From: an uncultured Cohaesibacter sp.
Lineage (GTDB): Bacteria > Pseudomonadota > Alphaproteobacteria > Rhizobiales > Cohaesibacteraceae
Direction: 5' to 3'
Assembly: GCF_963666525.1 (NCBI RefSeq)
Contig: NZ_OY762905.1
Span: 868,001-932,000 of the forward strand
Length of the DNA: 64,000 bases
Position 1 is the stretch's first letter. Every line of letters starts with the position of its first letter. Shown here one piece after another: positions 44,284-54,373 of this stretch. A program made the position numbers and the translations under genes. Under the pieces are notes generated by a model. It did not search any database. It was not told the origin of the DNA and worked only from the letters and a program-made list of their open reading frames with translations.

Positions 44284-45165
44284 CTATTGAAAAATAGCGC
44301 GCTCCTGCTCGACAAGACTATAAACAAAATCGGAAACCGCTTTGATACGTCTCAACTGCCGCGTGCTTTCGTGATAGACGGCCCAATATGCCCGCTGAAT
44401 TCTGTGTTCAGACAGGATTTCGACAAGCTCGGGGTCCTCGCGCGCAAGAAAGCCGTGCAGGATTCCGATTCCCAGCCCTGCCCGCACCGCTTCGGTCTGC
44501 CCCAGTGCGCTGGCGCATTCGAACCGCGGTTGATGGCCGCGCAACATTTCCCCCTGATAATTGAGCGACGGCGAATAGATGAGATCTTCCACGAAGCCGA
44601 TGAGGAGATGCTGCTCCAGTTCCTCCCGCGAGCCCGGACACCCATGCTGGGCGATATAGGATCGAGAGGCATAATAGCCCAGACTGTAATCCACTAGCTT
44701 GCGTGCCACCAGACGCCCCTGCGCGGGCCTCTCCACCGTAATGACAATGTCTGCTTCCCGCCGGTCCAGTGAGAAGGACCGCGGCACCGGCACCAGTTGC
44801 ACCGTCAGATCGGGATATTGCTCCAGCAGCGGCACCAGACGCGGAGCCAGAAAGGCGACACCGAAGCCATCCGGCGCACCTATGCGCACCACTCCGGACA
44901 CAGTGACGTCGGTCGCCCCGATATCGGCGCGGGCAGCCAGCATTTCGGTTTCCATGCGCTCGGCCGCCAGCAGAAAGGTTTCCCCCTCCGGCGTCAGCTC
45001 GCATCCCGTGGTGTGCCGCTTGACAAGCTTGGCCTGCAAATCCTCTTCAAGCGCCGTCAGCCGCCGGGCAACAGTGGCATGATTGACCCCCAGTCGCCGC
45101 GCCGCCTGCAGGATCTGCCCTGCCCGGGCCACTGCCAGAAAGATCCTCACATCGTCCCAGTTCAT
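44284..45165 (-). CDS. LysR-family regulator next to mmsA
   Basis: A 293-residue LysR-type regulator. The helix-turn-helix is at 1-60 (WDDVRIFLAVARAGQILQAARRLGVNHATVARRL) and the effector domain at about 90-290. It is divergent from the methylmalonate-semialdehyde dehydrogenase gene with a 150-bp gap, so it may control it. GGGAGTG precedes ATG 45165; an ATG at 45207 in frame has no support. The inducer is unknown. Confidence 0.92.
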   Translation of the reverse strand: MNWDDVRIFLAVARAGQILQAARRLGVNHATVARRLTALEEDLQAKLVKRHTTGCELTPEGETFLLAAERMETEMLAARADIGATDVTVSGVVRIGAPDGFGVAFLAPRLVPLLEQYPDLTVQLVPVPRSFSLDRREADIVITVERPAQGRLVARKLVDYSLGYYASRSYIAQHGCPGSREELEQHLLIGFVEDLIYSPSLNYQGEMLRGHQPRFECASALGQTEAVRAGLGIGILHGFLAREDPELVEILSEHRIQRAYWAVYHESTRQLRRIKAVSDFVYSLVEQERAIFQ

Positions 45166-45315
45166 GCACACACTCCCTGTCACCGCGGACCAGACGTCCT
45201 GCCTCACATGACTTCAATATTTGCACAACGGATACGTTTTTGCGAGTGTTGAAATTCGAAAATTATTGAGACACTATGGTGCCAACCACAACAATCCCCA
45301 CATTGGGAGGATCTT

Positions 45316-46818
45316 ATGACTCGCGAATACGGCCATTATATCAACGGCAAACACGTCCCCGGCACATCAGGTCGCTTCACCGACATCTACAATCCGGCAA
45401 CCGGTGAAGTCCAGGCCAAAGTGGCTCTGGCAACCGTTGAAGAACTCGACGCCGCCGTCGAGGCTGCTGCCAAGGCACAGATTGCCTGGGCTGCAACCAA
45501 CCCGCAGCGCCGCGCCCGCGTGATGATGCGTTTTGGCGCCCTGATCAACGAGCACATGGAAGAGCTGGCCGAACTCGTCAGCCTCGAACACGGCAAGACC
45601 ATTCCCGATTCCCGCGGCGACGTACAGCGCGGCCTTGAAGTGGTTGAGGTCTGCATGGGCGCCCCTCACCTGCTCAAGGGTGAATACACCGACAACGGCG
45701 GCCCGGGCATCGACCTTTATTCCATGCGCCAGGCCCTCGGCGTCGTGGCCGGCATTGCCCCGTTCAACTTCCCGGCCATGATTCCACTCTGGCAGATGGC
45801 TCCGGCTCTGGTCTGTGGCAACGCAATGATCCTCAAACCGTCCGAGCGGGTTCCCTCCACCTCCTTCCGCCTTGCAGAACTGCTCAAGGAAGCCGGCCTT
45901 CCCGACGGCGTACTGCAGATCGTCAATGGCGACAAGGTTACCGTCGACGCCATCCTCGACAACGAGACCATTCAGGCTGTCGGCTTTGTCGGCTCCACCC
46001 CGATTGCCCAATATATCTATGGCCGCGCTGCAGCCAACGGCAAACGCGCCCAGTGTTTCGGTGGTGCCAAGAACCACATGATCATCATGCCTGATGCAGA
46101 TATGGACAAGGCCGCCGACGCCCTGATCGGCGCTGGCTACGGCGCAGCCGGCGAACGCTGCATGGCCGTTTCCGTTGCTGTTCCCGTTGGCAAGAAGACC
46201 GCTGACATCCTCGTCGAGAAGCTCGTAGAACGCATTGCCAAGCTGAAGGTCGGCGCCTACACCCAAGGCGAGGACATCGACTACGGCCCGGTCATCACCG
46301 CTCAGGCAAAGGCCCGTATTCTCGGCCTCATCGGCAGCGGTGTTGAACAGGGTGCCAACCTTGTCGTCGACGGCCGTGACTTTGCTCTTGATGGTTTCGA
46401 GAACGGCTTCTTCGTTGGCCCATCCCTGTTCGACAATGTGACCAAGGAGATGGATATCTACAAGGAAGAGATCTTTGGTCCCGTACTCTGTCAGGTGCGC
46501 GCCGAAACCTATGAAGAAGCCCTGAAGCTGGTGATGGACAATGCCTATGGCAACGGCACAGCCATCTACACGGCAGATGGCGACACCGCCCGTGACTTTG
46601 CCCACCGCGTGAATGTCGGCATGGTCGGCATCAACTTCCCGATTCCGGTGCCGCTCAGCTACTTCACCTTTGGCGGCTGGAAGAAATCCGCCTTTGGCGA
46701 TCTCAACCAGTATGGCCCGGATGCCTTCCGCTTCTATTCCAAGACCAAGACGGTCACCGCCCGCTGGTTCTCCGGCATCAAGGAAGGCGGGGAATTCAAC
46801 TTCAAAGCCATGGATTAA
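45316..46818 (+). CDS. mmsA: CoA-acylating methylmalonate-semialdehyde dehydrogenase
   Basis: A 500-residue ALDH that turns methylmalonate semialdehyde (from valine) or malonate semialdehyde, as in myo-inositol breakdown, into propionyl-CoA or acetyl-CoA. The nucleophile is Cys282 in GAAGERCMAV. The usual ALDH general-base Glu is replaced by Asn253 in GGAKNHMII, a mark of the CoA-acylating branch. The N-terminal YINGKHVPGTSG and the C-terminal NFPIPVPLSYFTFGGWKKS are typical. GGGAGG precedes the ATG. Only this step of the pathway is here, so the rest lies elsewhere. Confidence 0.96.
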   Translation: MTREYGHYINGKHVPGTSGRFTDIYNPATGEVQAKVALATVEELDAAVEAAAKAQIAWAATNPQRRARVMMRFGALINEHMEELAELVSLEHGKTIPDSRGDVQRGLEVVEVCMGAPHLLKGEYTDNGGPGIDLYSMRQALGVVAGIAPFNFPAMIPLWQMAPALVCGNAMILKPSERVPSTSFRLAELLKEAGLPDGVLQIVNGDKVTVDAILDNETIQAVGFVGSTPIAQYIYGRAAANGKRAQCFGGAKNHMIIMPDADMDKAADALIGAGYGAAGERCMAVSVAVPVGKKTADILVEKLVERIAKLKVGAYTQGEDIDYGPVITAQAKARILGLIGSGVEQGANLVVDGRDFALDGFENGFFVGPSLFDNVTKEMDIYKEEIFGPVLCQVRAETYEEALKLVMDNAYGNGTAIYTADGDTARDFAHRVNVGMVGINFPIPVPLSYFTFGGWKKSAFGDLNQYGPDAFRFYSKTKTVTARWFSGIKEGGEFNFKAMD

Positions 46819-46884
46819 GAGCAAGCTCTGAAGAGCCTCTTTACAATCAGTGCCGAAAGGCACTATATCCCAAGACAGGAACCG

Positions 46885-46917
46885 ACCGCCGCTCACCCAA
46901 GCGGCGGTTTTCTTTTT
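46885..46917 (+). terminator. Terminator after mmsA
   Basis: 9-bp stem ACCGCCGCT and AGCGGCGGT with a six-base loop, followed by TTTCTTTTT. Confidence 0.9.
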
Positions 46918-47000
46918 GCGAGGCCCGGTCCCATTCTTTCCTCGCAGAAAGCCTGCAAGTCTGATATTCCTGCCTGCACTGAAAAGAGCTTGATGAGAGC

Positions 47001-47933
47001 ATGACGTCCGATCCCTTCACACCTGATATTTTCGTCATTGGCGGTGCCCATATCGATCGCATCGGCCGCTCCACTGCGCGTCTGGAACCGGGGCAATCCA
47101 ACCCCGGAGCCCTCAGCCGCAATGTTGGCGGCGTCGCCGGCAACATCGCCCGCTGTCTGGCCAAGCTTCAGTGGAACGTTGCCCTTTCGACCATTTCGGG
47201 TCAGGACGATGACGCGACACTGCTCAAACAGCAGTTGCAGGATGCCGGGATCGACATCTCCCTGCTGCTAGAAAGCCCATCCCATCGCAGCGCCACCTAC
47301 ACGGCGATCGAAGACAGCGACGGCTCTCTGGTCGCCGCCATTGCCGATATGGCGATCTACGAATCCTATCCTGTGGAAGAGATCATCGGATGCCTCGGTG
47401 CCCTGCCTTCTGGAACGCGGCTCATCGCAGACACCAACCTGTCGGCGGCCGCGCTTGAGGCGCTGGCACTGCACAAGGGCACCCACCCGCTCGCCATCAG
47501 CGCGGTCTCCGGCCCCAAGGCCAACCGGGCACGCGATATCCTCAAGCACATCGACCTGCTCTTCTGCAACGAGGCAGAGGCGGCGATTCTGGCCGATGAA
47601 TATGCAGACCTTGCCGCCCTGCCGGAAATCCTCATGGAGGCTGGTGTGGCCTCGGGGATCATCACCAAGGGCAACGCAGGTCTCAGCGCCTGGAAGGATG
47701 GCCAACAATGGTCCCTGCCTGCGCCGCCAGTAAAAGTCAAATCCACCAACGGAGCGGGCGATACCCTGACAGCCTGCGTCCTGCACGCCCTGCTGCAGAA
47801 AGCAGCCTTTGACAAGGCGCTCAGATATGGCATGGCGGGCGCAAGCCTGAGCCTGATGAGCGATCAGGCCGTTCCCGACATATTGAACAGACCCGTTCTG
47901 GAAGCCTGCATTGCAGACATTCCCCAAAGCTGA
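47001..47933 (+). CDS. psuK: PfkB-family pseudouridine kinase
   Basis: A 310-residue ribokinase-like kinase. The substrate loop is RNVGGVAGNIARCLA, and GAGDT (251-255) holds the catalytic Asp254. ADTNLSAAALEAL is typical of pseudouridine and inosine kinases. It stands directly before psuG, which fixes the role: it phosphorylates pseudouridine to pseudouridine-5'-phosphate. The intergenic distance to psuG is 19 bp. No pseudouridine transporter is visible nearby. Confidence 0.9.
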   Translation: MTSDPFTPDIFVIGGAHIDRIGRSTARLEPGQSNPGALSRNVGGVAGNIARCLAKLQWNVALSTISGQDDDATLLKQQLQDAGIDISLLLESPSHRSATYTAIEDSDGSLVAAIADMAIYESYPVEEIIGCLGALPSGTRLIADTNLSAAALEALALHKGTHPLAISAVSGPKANRARDILKHIDLLFCNEAEAAILADEYADLAALPEILMEAGVASGIITKGNAGLSAWKDGQQWSLPAPPVKVKSTNGAGDTLTACVLHALLQKAAFDKALRYGMAGASLSLMSDQAVPDILNRPVLEACIADIPQS

Positions 47934-47952
47934 ACAGAAAGCCAACGACGCC

Positions 47953-48870
47953 ATGAGCATTGATTCCTCCACCTTGCCGATCATCTACAGCGAAGAAGTC
48001 GCGGCAGCCCGTGCGGCAGGCACCCCCATCGTGGCCCTCGAATCCACCATCATCACCCACGGCATGCCCTATCCGGAGAACGTCTCCACGGCCCTTGAAG
48101 TGGAAGCCATCATCCGCGAAGAAGGCGCCTGCCCGGCGACCATCGCCATTATGGACGGTGTCATCAATGTCGGTCTAACGCAGCAGCAGATTGAAGCACT
48201 GGCCCAGCGCGATGATATCCTCAAGCTCTCCCGCGCCGATCTGGCCTATGCGCTGGTGGCTGGCAAGAGTGGCTCCACCACGGTCGCCGCAACCATGATC
48301 TGCGCCTCCCTCGCCGGGATCGCAACCTTTGCCACCGGTGGTATCGGCGGCGTCCATCGCGGGGCCGAGGAAACCTTCGACATCTCCGCAGACCTGCAGG
48401 AACTGGCCAAGACTCCGGTGATGGTCGTCTCTGCCGGTGTCAAGGCACTGCTCGACATTGCCAAGACCCTCGAAGTGCTCGAAACCCTCGGCGTGCCGGT
48501 GGTCGGATATGGCACCGACGAATTCCCGGCCTTCTGGTCGCGCGAAAGCGGCTTTGACTGCCCGCTGCGTCTGGATGCCCCCAAGGACATCGCCGCTCTC
48601 TACAAGATGCGCAAGGCACTTGGCCTTGAAGGCGGCATGATCGTGGCCAATCCGGTGCCGGAAGCCGCCGAGATCCCGCGCAACGAGATGGAAACCTTCA
48701 TTCTGGAAGCCATTGCCGAAGCCAATCGCCTCAACGTTCATGGCAAGGCTGTCACGCCCTTTGTGCTCTCTCGCATCAAGGACCTGACAGACGGTGACAG
48801 CCTGGTGACCAACATCGCACTGGTCAAGAACAACGCCCGTCTGGCCGCCAACATCGCCAAGGCCCTCTAG
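47953..48870 (+). CDS. psuG: Pseudouridine-5'-phosphate glycosidase
   Basis: A 305-residue enzyme that breaks the C-C bond of pseudouridine-5'-phosphate to uracil and ribose-5-phosphate. The family motifs are VALESTIITHGMPYPEN, AIMDGVINVGL, LVAGKSGSTTVAATM, FATGGIGGVHRGAE, and VVSAGVKALLDI with Lys164 in the reported catalytic lysine position. The start at 47953 is chosen from family length; an in-frame ATG at 47911 would overlap psuK. A strong terminator follows. Confidence 0.94.
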   Translation: MSIDSSTLPIIYSEEVAAARAAGTPIVALESTIITHGMPYPENVSTALEVEAIIREEGACPATIAIMDGVINVGLTQQQIEALAQRDDILKLSRADLAYALVAGKSGSTTVAATMICASLAGIATFATGGIGGVHRGAEETFDISADLQELAKTPVMVVSAGVKALLDIAKTLEVLETLGVPVVGYGTDEFPAFWSRESGFDCPLRLDAPKDIAALYKMRKALGLEGGMIVANPVPEAAEIPRNEMETFILEAIAEANRLNVHGKAVTPFVLSRIKDLTDGDSLVTNIALVKNNARLAANIAKAL

Positions 48871-48895
48871 TCCCCAATCCTGCCGACAAGGCAAC

Positions 48896-48934
48896 AAAAA
48901 GCCCGCCAGTCTCTAACGACTGGCGGGCTTTTTC
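48896..48934 (+). terminator. Bidirectional terminator between psuG and cckA
   Basis: Perfect 16-bp stem, AAAAAGCCCGCCAGTC and its complement, with a six-base loop. Confidence 0.9.
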
Positions 48935-48974
48935 ATGGCTTCACAGATGGAGCGGCAAGAACAGCCTCTGTGGC

Positions 48975-51626
48975 TCAGCCATCCAGCATTTCCTTGATCT
49001 TGGTAGCCAGTTGCTTGAGCGAGAAGGGCTTGGGCAGGAAGCCGAATTCTTCATTGTCCGGCAGGTTCTTGCGGAAGGCCTCTTCCGCATAGCCGGACAT
49101 GAAGATCACCTTCAGCTCGGGCCGGATCTTGCGCAATTCGCCCAGCATGGTCGGACCGTCCATTTCCGGCATGACCACATCGGAAACAACCAAATCGATC
49201 GGCTCATCAATCTCATGGATGATCTCCAGCGCCTCGGCTCCGGAGCCAGCCTCATAGACCTGATAGCCGCGGGAGGCCAGCGCACGGGCGGCGAAGGCCC
49301 GCACAGCTTCCTCGTCCTCGACAAGCAGAATGGTGGCACTGCCGGTCAGATCGGTGACAGCAGGCGGTGTCTCGCTGATGACCTCTCCGGCGTCCACAGC
49401 CAGCGCCTGCTGATCAGACTCGCCGCCAGCGGCGTCTCCCGCTGCCTCGAGGGCCTTGGCGTCTTCCACATAGCGCGGCAGGAAGATGCGGAAAGTCGTT
49501 CCTTCTCCCATCTCGCTCTCAAGGAAGATGAAGCCGCCGGTCTGCTTGATGATGCCGTAAACCGTCGACAGCCCCAGCCCGGTCCCCTTGCCCACATCCT
49601 TGGTGGAGAAGAAGGGCTCGAAGATCTTGTCGCGGATATCGGCAGGAATGCCAGTACCGCTGTCAACAACTTCAAGCAGCACATACTCGGCTGTCTCCAG
49701 CTGTTTGTAAGGCATTTCGGCAGCTTCTTCAGCAGAGAGGTTGCGCGTCTGGATGGTCAGATGACCACCCTCGGGCATGGCATCGCGCGCATTCACAGCA
49801 AGGTTGACGATCACCTGCTCAAGCTGGTTGAGGTCGGCTTTCACCGGCCACAGATCGCGACCATGGACAAGATCCAGATCCACCTTCTCGCCGAGCAGTC
49901 GGTCGAGCAGAATGGACAGATCTGCCAGAACGTCACCAAGTGCCAGCACTTGCGGGCGCAGTGTCTGGCGGCGGGAGAAGGCCAGCAGCTGACGCACGAG
50001 AGAGGCGGCGCGGTTGGCGTTCTGCTTGATGTTCATGATGTCCTGGAAGGCCGGATCGCTCGGACGGTGGCTGGTCAGCAGCAAATCGGAGAAGCCGATG
50101 ATGGCAGTCAGAACGTTGTTGAAGTCGTGGGCAACGCCACCGGCAAGCTGACCGACCGCCTGCATCTTCTGGCTCTGCGAAAACTGTTCTTCAAGAGCCC
50201 GCTGCTCGGTGGTCTCGAGTGCATAGACAATGATCTGTTCGTCATCCCCTTCGCTGTCCTCGACACCGGAGAGGAAGAAGCGGACAGTGCGGTTCTTGTC
50301 TTCGGCAAGCTGGCTCTCGACCGGTACGATGTTGCTCTGCCCCTGCAGAGCCTTCTCGATGGCCTCGCTCAAAGCTTCCCGCTCCTTCTCGACAATCAGA
50401 TCGAGGATCGACGGCGCCTTGCGTTCACCATCCTCTGTCTCGACCTTGTCCGGATCGACAGGCGCATCGGCTTTGAACATCCGTGCGAACGGAGCATTGG
50501 TCCGCAGAACCTGACCTTCTCCGGTCAGAGCCGCAATCGCAATCGGGGTATTGTTGAAGAAGCGCGCGAAGCGGACTTCGGCAACTCGCAGTTCCTCGGA
50601 AATGTCCTCGCCCGGACTGCGGTTCAGCACCAGTGTACGCGACGCCCCCGGCGTGCCGTCGGATGCCATGGGCACCCTGTGCATCAGCCGCACCGGCAGC
50701 CCCTGCCCGTTGCGCTTGACCAGATCCAGATCAATCATCTCGGTCTTGGGCATGCCAGGCGCCCTGATGGCAGCATCCAGCAAAGCGGTACCGTCACCGG
50801 GTACCAACTCGGACAGATTGAGCTGCCGTGGCTCGAACTGGGCCAGATCATAGCCCAGCCAGTCGGCCAACGTGGCGTTCATGTAGATCACACGGCCATC
50901 CGGTTCGGCCGAGAAGAAGCCGGCAGGGGCATGATCGAGATAGTTGATCGCCAGCTGCAGCTCCTGAAAGATGTTTTCCTGCCGTTCCCGGTCTCGCGTG
51001 ATGTCGCTGACCTGCCAGACATAGAGGTCCTCGACCTTGCCGCTGACCCCGACATCGACCATGCTGCGCACGCGGATGCGAAACCAGCGCGCCTGCGGCT
51101 CCGGCTCGCCATCGGCAGCACCACTCGGTGCCCGGAACAGCCGGAACTCTTCCATCGCCGGTCGGCCGGACCGCACCGCTTCCGACAAGCGGTAAATGGC
51201 TTCGGCGGCATCGGGCTCACCGGCAAAGCTGCGTTCGATGGAACGGATGGAGGCCGACCCGTCAGCACCGGTAAGCCGTCCGTATTCGGCATTGGCATAG
51301 ACAATGCGGTCCTTGGCATCACAGACGAGGATCCCCTCGTTCATGCTATCCACAAATTGTCGCGTCAAATGCTGCTCGGGTGCCTGATTGCCCATCTGGA
51401 TGAGCCCGGCGGCAAAGCCCAAAAGCGAGAGGATTCCCAGCCCGGCCAGAACGCTCAGAAACACCAGCTGGATCTCGCCACCGATCTTGCCCTTGAACAG
51501 GACCAGGGCAACTGCCACGCCAACAAGGAAAAACGCAAGCAACAACAGCCACTTGATGCTTCCAGATCGTTCACTCTGATCGATCATGGCCGGTTCTGTC
51601 TTTTCCTGACCTGTCAGCTTGCCCAT
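48975..51626 (-). CDS. cckA: Cell-cycle hybrid histidine kinase CckA
   Basis: An 883-residue membrane kinase. Two N-terminal helices (about 25-43 and 51-75) are followed by several PAS-type regions (about 88-210, 225-340, 350-470). The kinase has GGVAHDFNN with the phospho-acceptor His500 and the ATPase boxes [15 protein letters not shown] and [22 protein letters not shown]-terminal receiver holds Asp816 in [12 protein letters not shown]. CckA phosphorylates ChpT and through it CtrA, controlling cell-cycle and flagellar genes in alphaproteobacteria. It lies 70 bp after flhB on the same strand, so it may be co-transcribed with flagellar genes. Confidence 0.95.
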   Translation of the reverse strand: MGKLTGQEKTEPAMIDQSERSGSIKWLLLLAFFLVGVAVALVLFKGKIGGEIQLVFLSVLAGLGILSLLGFAAGLIQMGNQAPEQHLTRQFVDSMNEGILVCDAKDRIVYANAEYGRLTGADGSASIRSIERSFAGEPDAAEAIYRLSEAVRSGRPAMEEFRLFRAPSGAADGEPEPQARWFRIRVRSMVDVGVSGKVEDLYVWQVSDITRDRERQENIFQELQLAINYLDHAPAGFFSAEPDGRVIYMNATLADWLGYDLAQFEPRQLNLSELVPGDGTALLDAAIRAPGMPKTEMIDLDLVKRNGQGLPVRLMHRVPMASDGTPGASRTLVLNRSPGEDISEELRVAEVRFARFFNNTPIAIAALTGEGQVLRTNAPFARMFKADAPVDPDKVETEDGERKAPSILDLIVEKEREALSEAIEKALQGQSNIVPVESQLAEDKNRTVRFFLSGVEDSEGDDEQIIVYALETTEQRALEEQFSQSQKMQAVGQLAGGVAHDFNNVLTAIIGFSDLLLTSHRPSDPAFQDIMNIKQNANRAASLVRQLLAFSRRQTLRPQVLALGDVLADLSILLDRLLGEKVDLDLVHGRDLWPVKADLNQLEQVIVNLAVNARDAMPEGGHLTIQTRNLSAEEAAEMPYKQLETAEYVLLEVVDSGTGIPADIRDKIFEPFFSTKDVGKGTGLGLSTVYGIIKQTGGFIFLESEMGEGTTFRIFLPRYVEDAKALEAAGDAAGGESDQQALAVDAGEVISETPPAVTDLTGSATILLVEDEEAVRAFAARALASRGYQVYEAGSGAEALEIIHEIDEPIDLVVSDVVMPEMDGPTMLGELRKIRPELKVIFMSGYAEEAFRKNLPDNEEFGFLPKPFSLKQLATKIKEMLDG

Positions 51627-51696
51627 CTGGTGTGTCCCTGCCTTTATTAGCGGCCTTGCCTTCTCGAATCGTTGCTTCTCAAGTTGCCTGAAAACT

Positions 51697-52782
51697 TCAG
51701 TTGCTGCTAGACCAACTCGACCGATTTTTCAGTTTCATAATGTAACTGATGACTTCAGCAACAGCTTTGTAGTGTTCTTCCGGAATGACGTCATCGATTT
51801 CAACCGTGGCATAAAGAGCACGTGTCAATGGCGGGTTCTGGACGATCGGAATGCCGTGTTCGCGCGCCACTTCGCGGATGCGCATCGCCGTGTCGTCCAC
51901 GCCCTTGGCCACGCAGACCGGCGCCGCCATGCTGCCGGCATCATATTTAAGCGCCACCGAATAGTGGGTCGGGTTGGTCAGCACCACCGAAGCCTCTGGA
52001 ACAGCAGCCATCATGCGCTTGCGACTGCGCTCCATGCGCACCTGCCGCAGCTTGGCCTTGACCATAGGGTCACCTTCCTGCTGTTTGTACTCTTCCTTGA
52101 CCTCCTGCATCGACATCTTCTGCTTTTCGTACCAGCGATTGCGCTGGTAGAGAAAATCGATACCGGCAACCACGGCCATCAGCAGGATGACCCCGAGAAC
52201 GAGCTTGATGGCAAGGCTCTGCACAAGCGACAAAAGCGCGACCGGCTCCAGCCCGATGACCAGATCCAGTTGATCCCTTTCCGGATAGAGCAGCATCCAG
52301 AACAGCGAGCCGACAGCGCCGAGCTTGATGAGACCCTTGGCAAAATTGACAAGACTTTCCTTCGAGAACAGCCGCTTGAAGCCGCTCAGCGGGCTGACCT
52401 TGGACAGCTTGGGCGTGATGGGCTCGGTGGTAAAGACAAACCGGTGCTGGATGAGATTGCCGATGACCGCCAGCGTGACGAGCGCCAGCATTGGCAGGAT
52501 GATGACCCCAAGCATCGCATAGCCGACCTTGCTCCAGATCTGGGCAAGTAGCGATCCATTGAGCGACAACTGCCAGGAATGCTCGATAAAGCCGCGCAAA
52601 TTGTCTGAAACGCCCCGCGCAACAAAACCCGCCAGCAAAGCGATGACCAGCCCGGTCCCCATCATCGAGAACCAGGCGGACACTTCCTGACTTTTCGCCA
52701 CATCACCCTTTTTGATCGCGTCATCAAGACGCTTTTGAGTGGGCTCTTCCGACTTTTCTGTGTCGTCGTCACTACCGGCCAT
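51697..52782 (-). CDS. flhB: Flagellar export protein FlhB
   Basis: A 361-residue export-gate protein that switches secretion from rod/hook to filament proteins. The N-terminus EKSEEPTQKRLDDAIKKGDVAKSQE precedes four membrane helices. The self-cleaving NPTH motif is at residues 270-273 in VVLTNPTHYSVALKYD. A GGAG ribosome site is clear. It lies downstream of fliR and upstream of cckA, all on the minus strand. Confidence 0.97.
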   Translation of the reverse strand: MAGSDDDTEKSEEPTQKRLDDAIKKGDVAKSQEVSAWFSMMGTGLVIALLAGFVARGVSDNLRGFIEHSWQLSLNGSLLAQIWSKVGYAMLGVIILPMLALVTLAVIGNLIQHRFVFTTEPITPKLSKVSPLSGFKRLFSKESLVNFAKGLIKLGAVGSLFWMLLYPERDQLDLVIGLEPVALLSLVQSLAIKLVLGVILLMAVVAGIDFLYQRNRWYEKQKMSMQEVKEEYKQQEGDPMVKAKLRQVRMERSRKRMMAAVPEASVVLTNPTHYSVALKYDAGSMAAPVCVAKGVDDTAMRIREVAREHGIPIVQNPPLTRALYATVEIDDVIPEEHYKAVAEVISYIMKLKNRSSWSSSN

Positions 52783-52860
52783 GACAGTCTCCTGAACCAG
52801 TCCGAACGTATCAATTCCAACGGCGCGCCATGCCTCTCCATTGCGGGAGAGACCCCGACA

Positions 52861-53625
52861 TCACCGGATGATAAACTTCCCGAGCACGTCTTCGACATGC
52901 CCCATATACCAGGTCATCATGGTGATCAGCAGTACCATAAACAGCAACAGCCCGACGAAAATATTCGCAGGCATCGCCAGAAAATAGACCTGCAACTGCG
53001 GCATCAGGCGCGACAGCAGCCCAAGTGCGAACTGGAAGATCAATCCATAGACGATGAAGGGCGAGGACAGCTTGATCCCGATGACAAAGGATTCGCCCAG
53101 AATGTCGGTCGCATATTGTGCGATATCACCGATGGCGATCGGCTGATTGACGGGAAACAGCTGATAGCTGTCATACATGGCCGCAATCATCAGATAGTGC
53201 AGGTTGGTGATGAAGATCATCGCAATGGCCAGCGTGCTCAGGAAAGTGCCGATCTGCACGGTCTGCTGGCCCGATGACGGATCAGACCCCATGGCAAAAC
53301 TCAGGCCCATCTGAAAGGCGATGGTCGTTGCGGCAATCTGCAATGCCGCCATCACCAGCTTCATCGACAATCCGATCAGCGCAGCAATGATCATCTCCCG
53401 CCCCATGGCCACCAGAATCCCGGCCAGCGTTCCAGGTACCACCCCATAGTTGGCAGCAACCATCGGATACATGAGCAGGCTTGTCATAAGCGCGATCACA
53501 AGCCGTAACCGGGTCGAAATCGCCTGTTCGGAAAAGGCGGGCAGTAACATGAACAGCGTTCCGATCCGGGCAAAGATCAGAATGAAGATATAGGCGGTCT
53601 GTGGGAGAAAATCGATCAGCAGCAT
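52861..53625 (-). CDS. fliR: Flagellar export protein FliR
   Basis: A 254-residue export-gate membrane protein with about six hydrophobic segments. Family features are FARIGTLFMLLPAFSEQAISTRLRL at the N-terminus, QIAATTIAFQMGLSFAMGSDPSSG in the middle, and KLSSPFIVYGLIFQFALGLLSRLMPQLQVYFLAMP near the end. Ribosome site is weak. It is between fliQ (39 bp) and flhB (78 bp). Confidence 0.96.
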   Translation of the reverse strand: MLLIDFLPQTAYIFILIFARIGTLFMLLPAFSEQAISTRLRLVIALMTSLLMYPMVAANYGVVPGTLAGILVAMGREMIIAALIGLSMKLVMAALQIAATTIAFQMGLSFAMGSDPSSGQQTVQIGTFLSTLAIAMIFITNLHYLMIAAMYDSYQLFPVNQPIAIGDIAQYATDILGESFVIGIKLSSPFIVYGLIFQFALGLLSRLMPQLQVYFLAMPANIFVGLLLFMVLLITMMTWYMGHVEDVLGKFIIR

Positions 53626-53664
53626 GAGCAGGTCGCACCGGCACGAGCCCCAGGAGGGGCATCG

Positions 53665-53928
53665 CTACCCGGAAATGGCGCGCTCCATCAACATGTGCAT
53701 GTAGCCGCTCAGGGTTGCTCCGAGAAACGGCATGGTGAGAAGAATGGTCACGAAGATGGCGATGATCTTCGGCACGAACACCAGGGTCATTTCCTGAATC
53801 TGTGTCAGGGCCTGGAACAGGGCGATAACAACACCGATAACAAGCCCCACGAGCATGATGGGAGCGGCGATCTTGATCAGAACCCAAACCCCTTCCCGAG
53901 CAATATCCAGCACTTCCGGACCCGTCAT
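53665..53928 (-). CDS. fliQ: Flagellar export protein FliQ
   Basis: An 87-residue protein with two membrane helices (about 15-37 and 51-73), a standard FliQ. GVVIALFQALTQIQEMTLVFVPKI is the conserved core, residues 31-54. AAGGAGAAGCG precedes the ATG. Its partners FliP and FliO are encoded divergently about 2-3 kb away, so the gate genes are split between two operons. Confidence 0.96.
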   Translation of the reverse strand: MTGPEVLDIAREGVWVLIKIAAPIMLVGLVIGVVIALFQALTQIQEMTLVFVPKIIAIFVTILLTMPFLGATLSGYMHMLMERAISG

Positions 53929-53995
53929 TTCGCTTCTCCTTCACACGTGGAATTGATGAAACCGACAGGCCCGAAGCACGGATTGTCATTCATGC

Positions 53996-54316
53996 TCAGA
54001 TCGGCATCTGCATGATCGACTCATAGGACGAAATCACGCGATCCCGGATAGAAACCATCGTCTCCAAAGCCACTTCCGTTTCAGCAACCGCCGTCACCAC
54101 ATCGACCACATCCGCCTTGCCGTTGATCATCGAGGTAGCTGTTTTCTCGGCAACATTGCCCTTGTCGAGAACACCCTGCACCCCGTCTTTCACCATAGCC
54201 CCGAAATCGGGTTTGGCATCGGCAGCTTTTTGCAGCGACTGATCTGATTGTGTCTGATTCGTGAGCTTCTGGGCTAGATTATATGCGTTCGCGGCGCTCA
54301 GGGAAGTGTTGATCAT
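53996..54316 (-). CDS. fliE: Flagellar hook-basal body protein FliE
   Basis: A 106-residue protein that links the MS ring to the proximal rod. The C-terminal half, MINGKADVVDVVTAVAETEVALETMVSIRDRVISSYESIM (residues 63-102), is the conserved FliE region. The N-terminal half is variable. It follows flgC by 57 bp. Confidence 0.94.
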   Translation of the reverse strand: MINTSLSAANAYNLAQKLTNQTQSDQSLQKAADAKPDFGAMVKDGVQGVLDKGNVAEKTATSMINGKADVVDVVTAVAETEVALETMVSIRDRVISSYESIMQMPI

Positions 54317-54373
54317 TGTCTAACTCATCAGGCCAGTCACGGCCATTGGGGGTAAAAACCGGTTGGAATTCGT

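Noticed and set aside
45367-46896. 509-codon minus-strand frame
   Set aside because: Antisense to mmsA, with no motif and no ribosome site.
49011-51650. 879-codon open frame on the plus strand
   Set aside because: It mirrors cckA almost exactly and has no recognisable domain.
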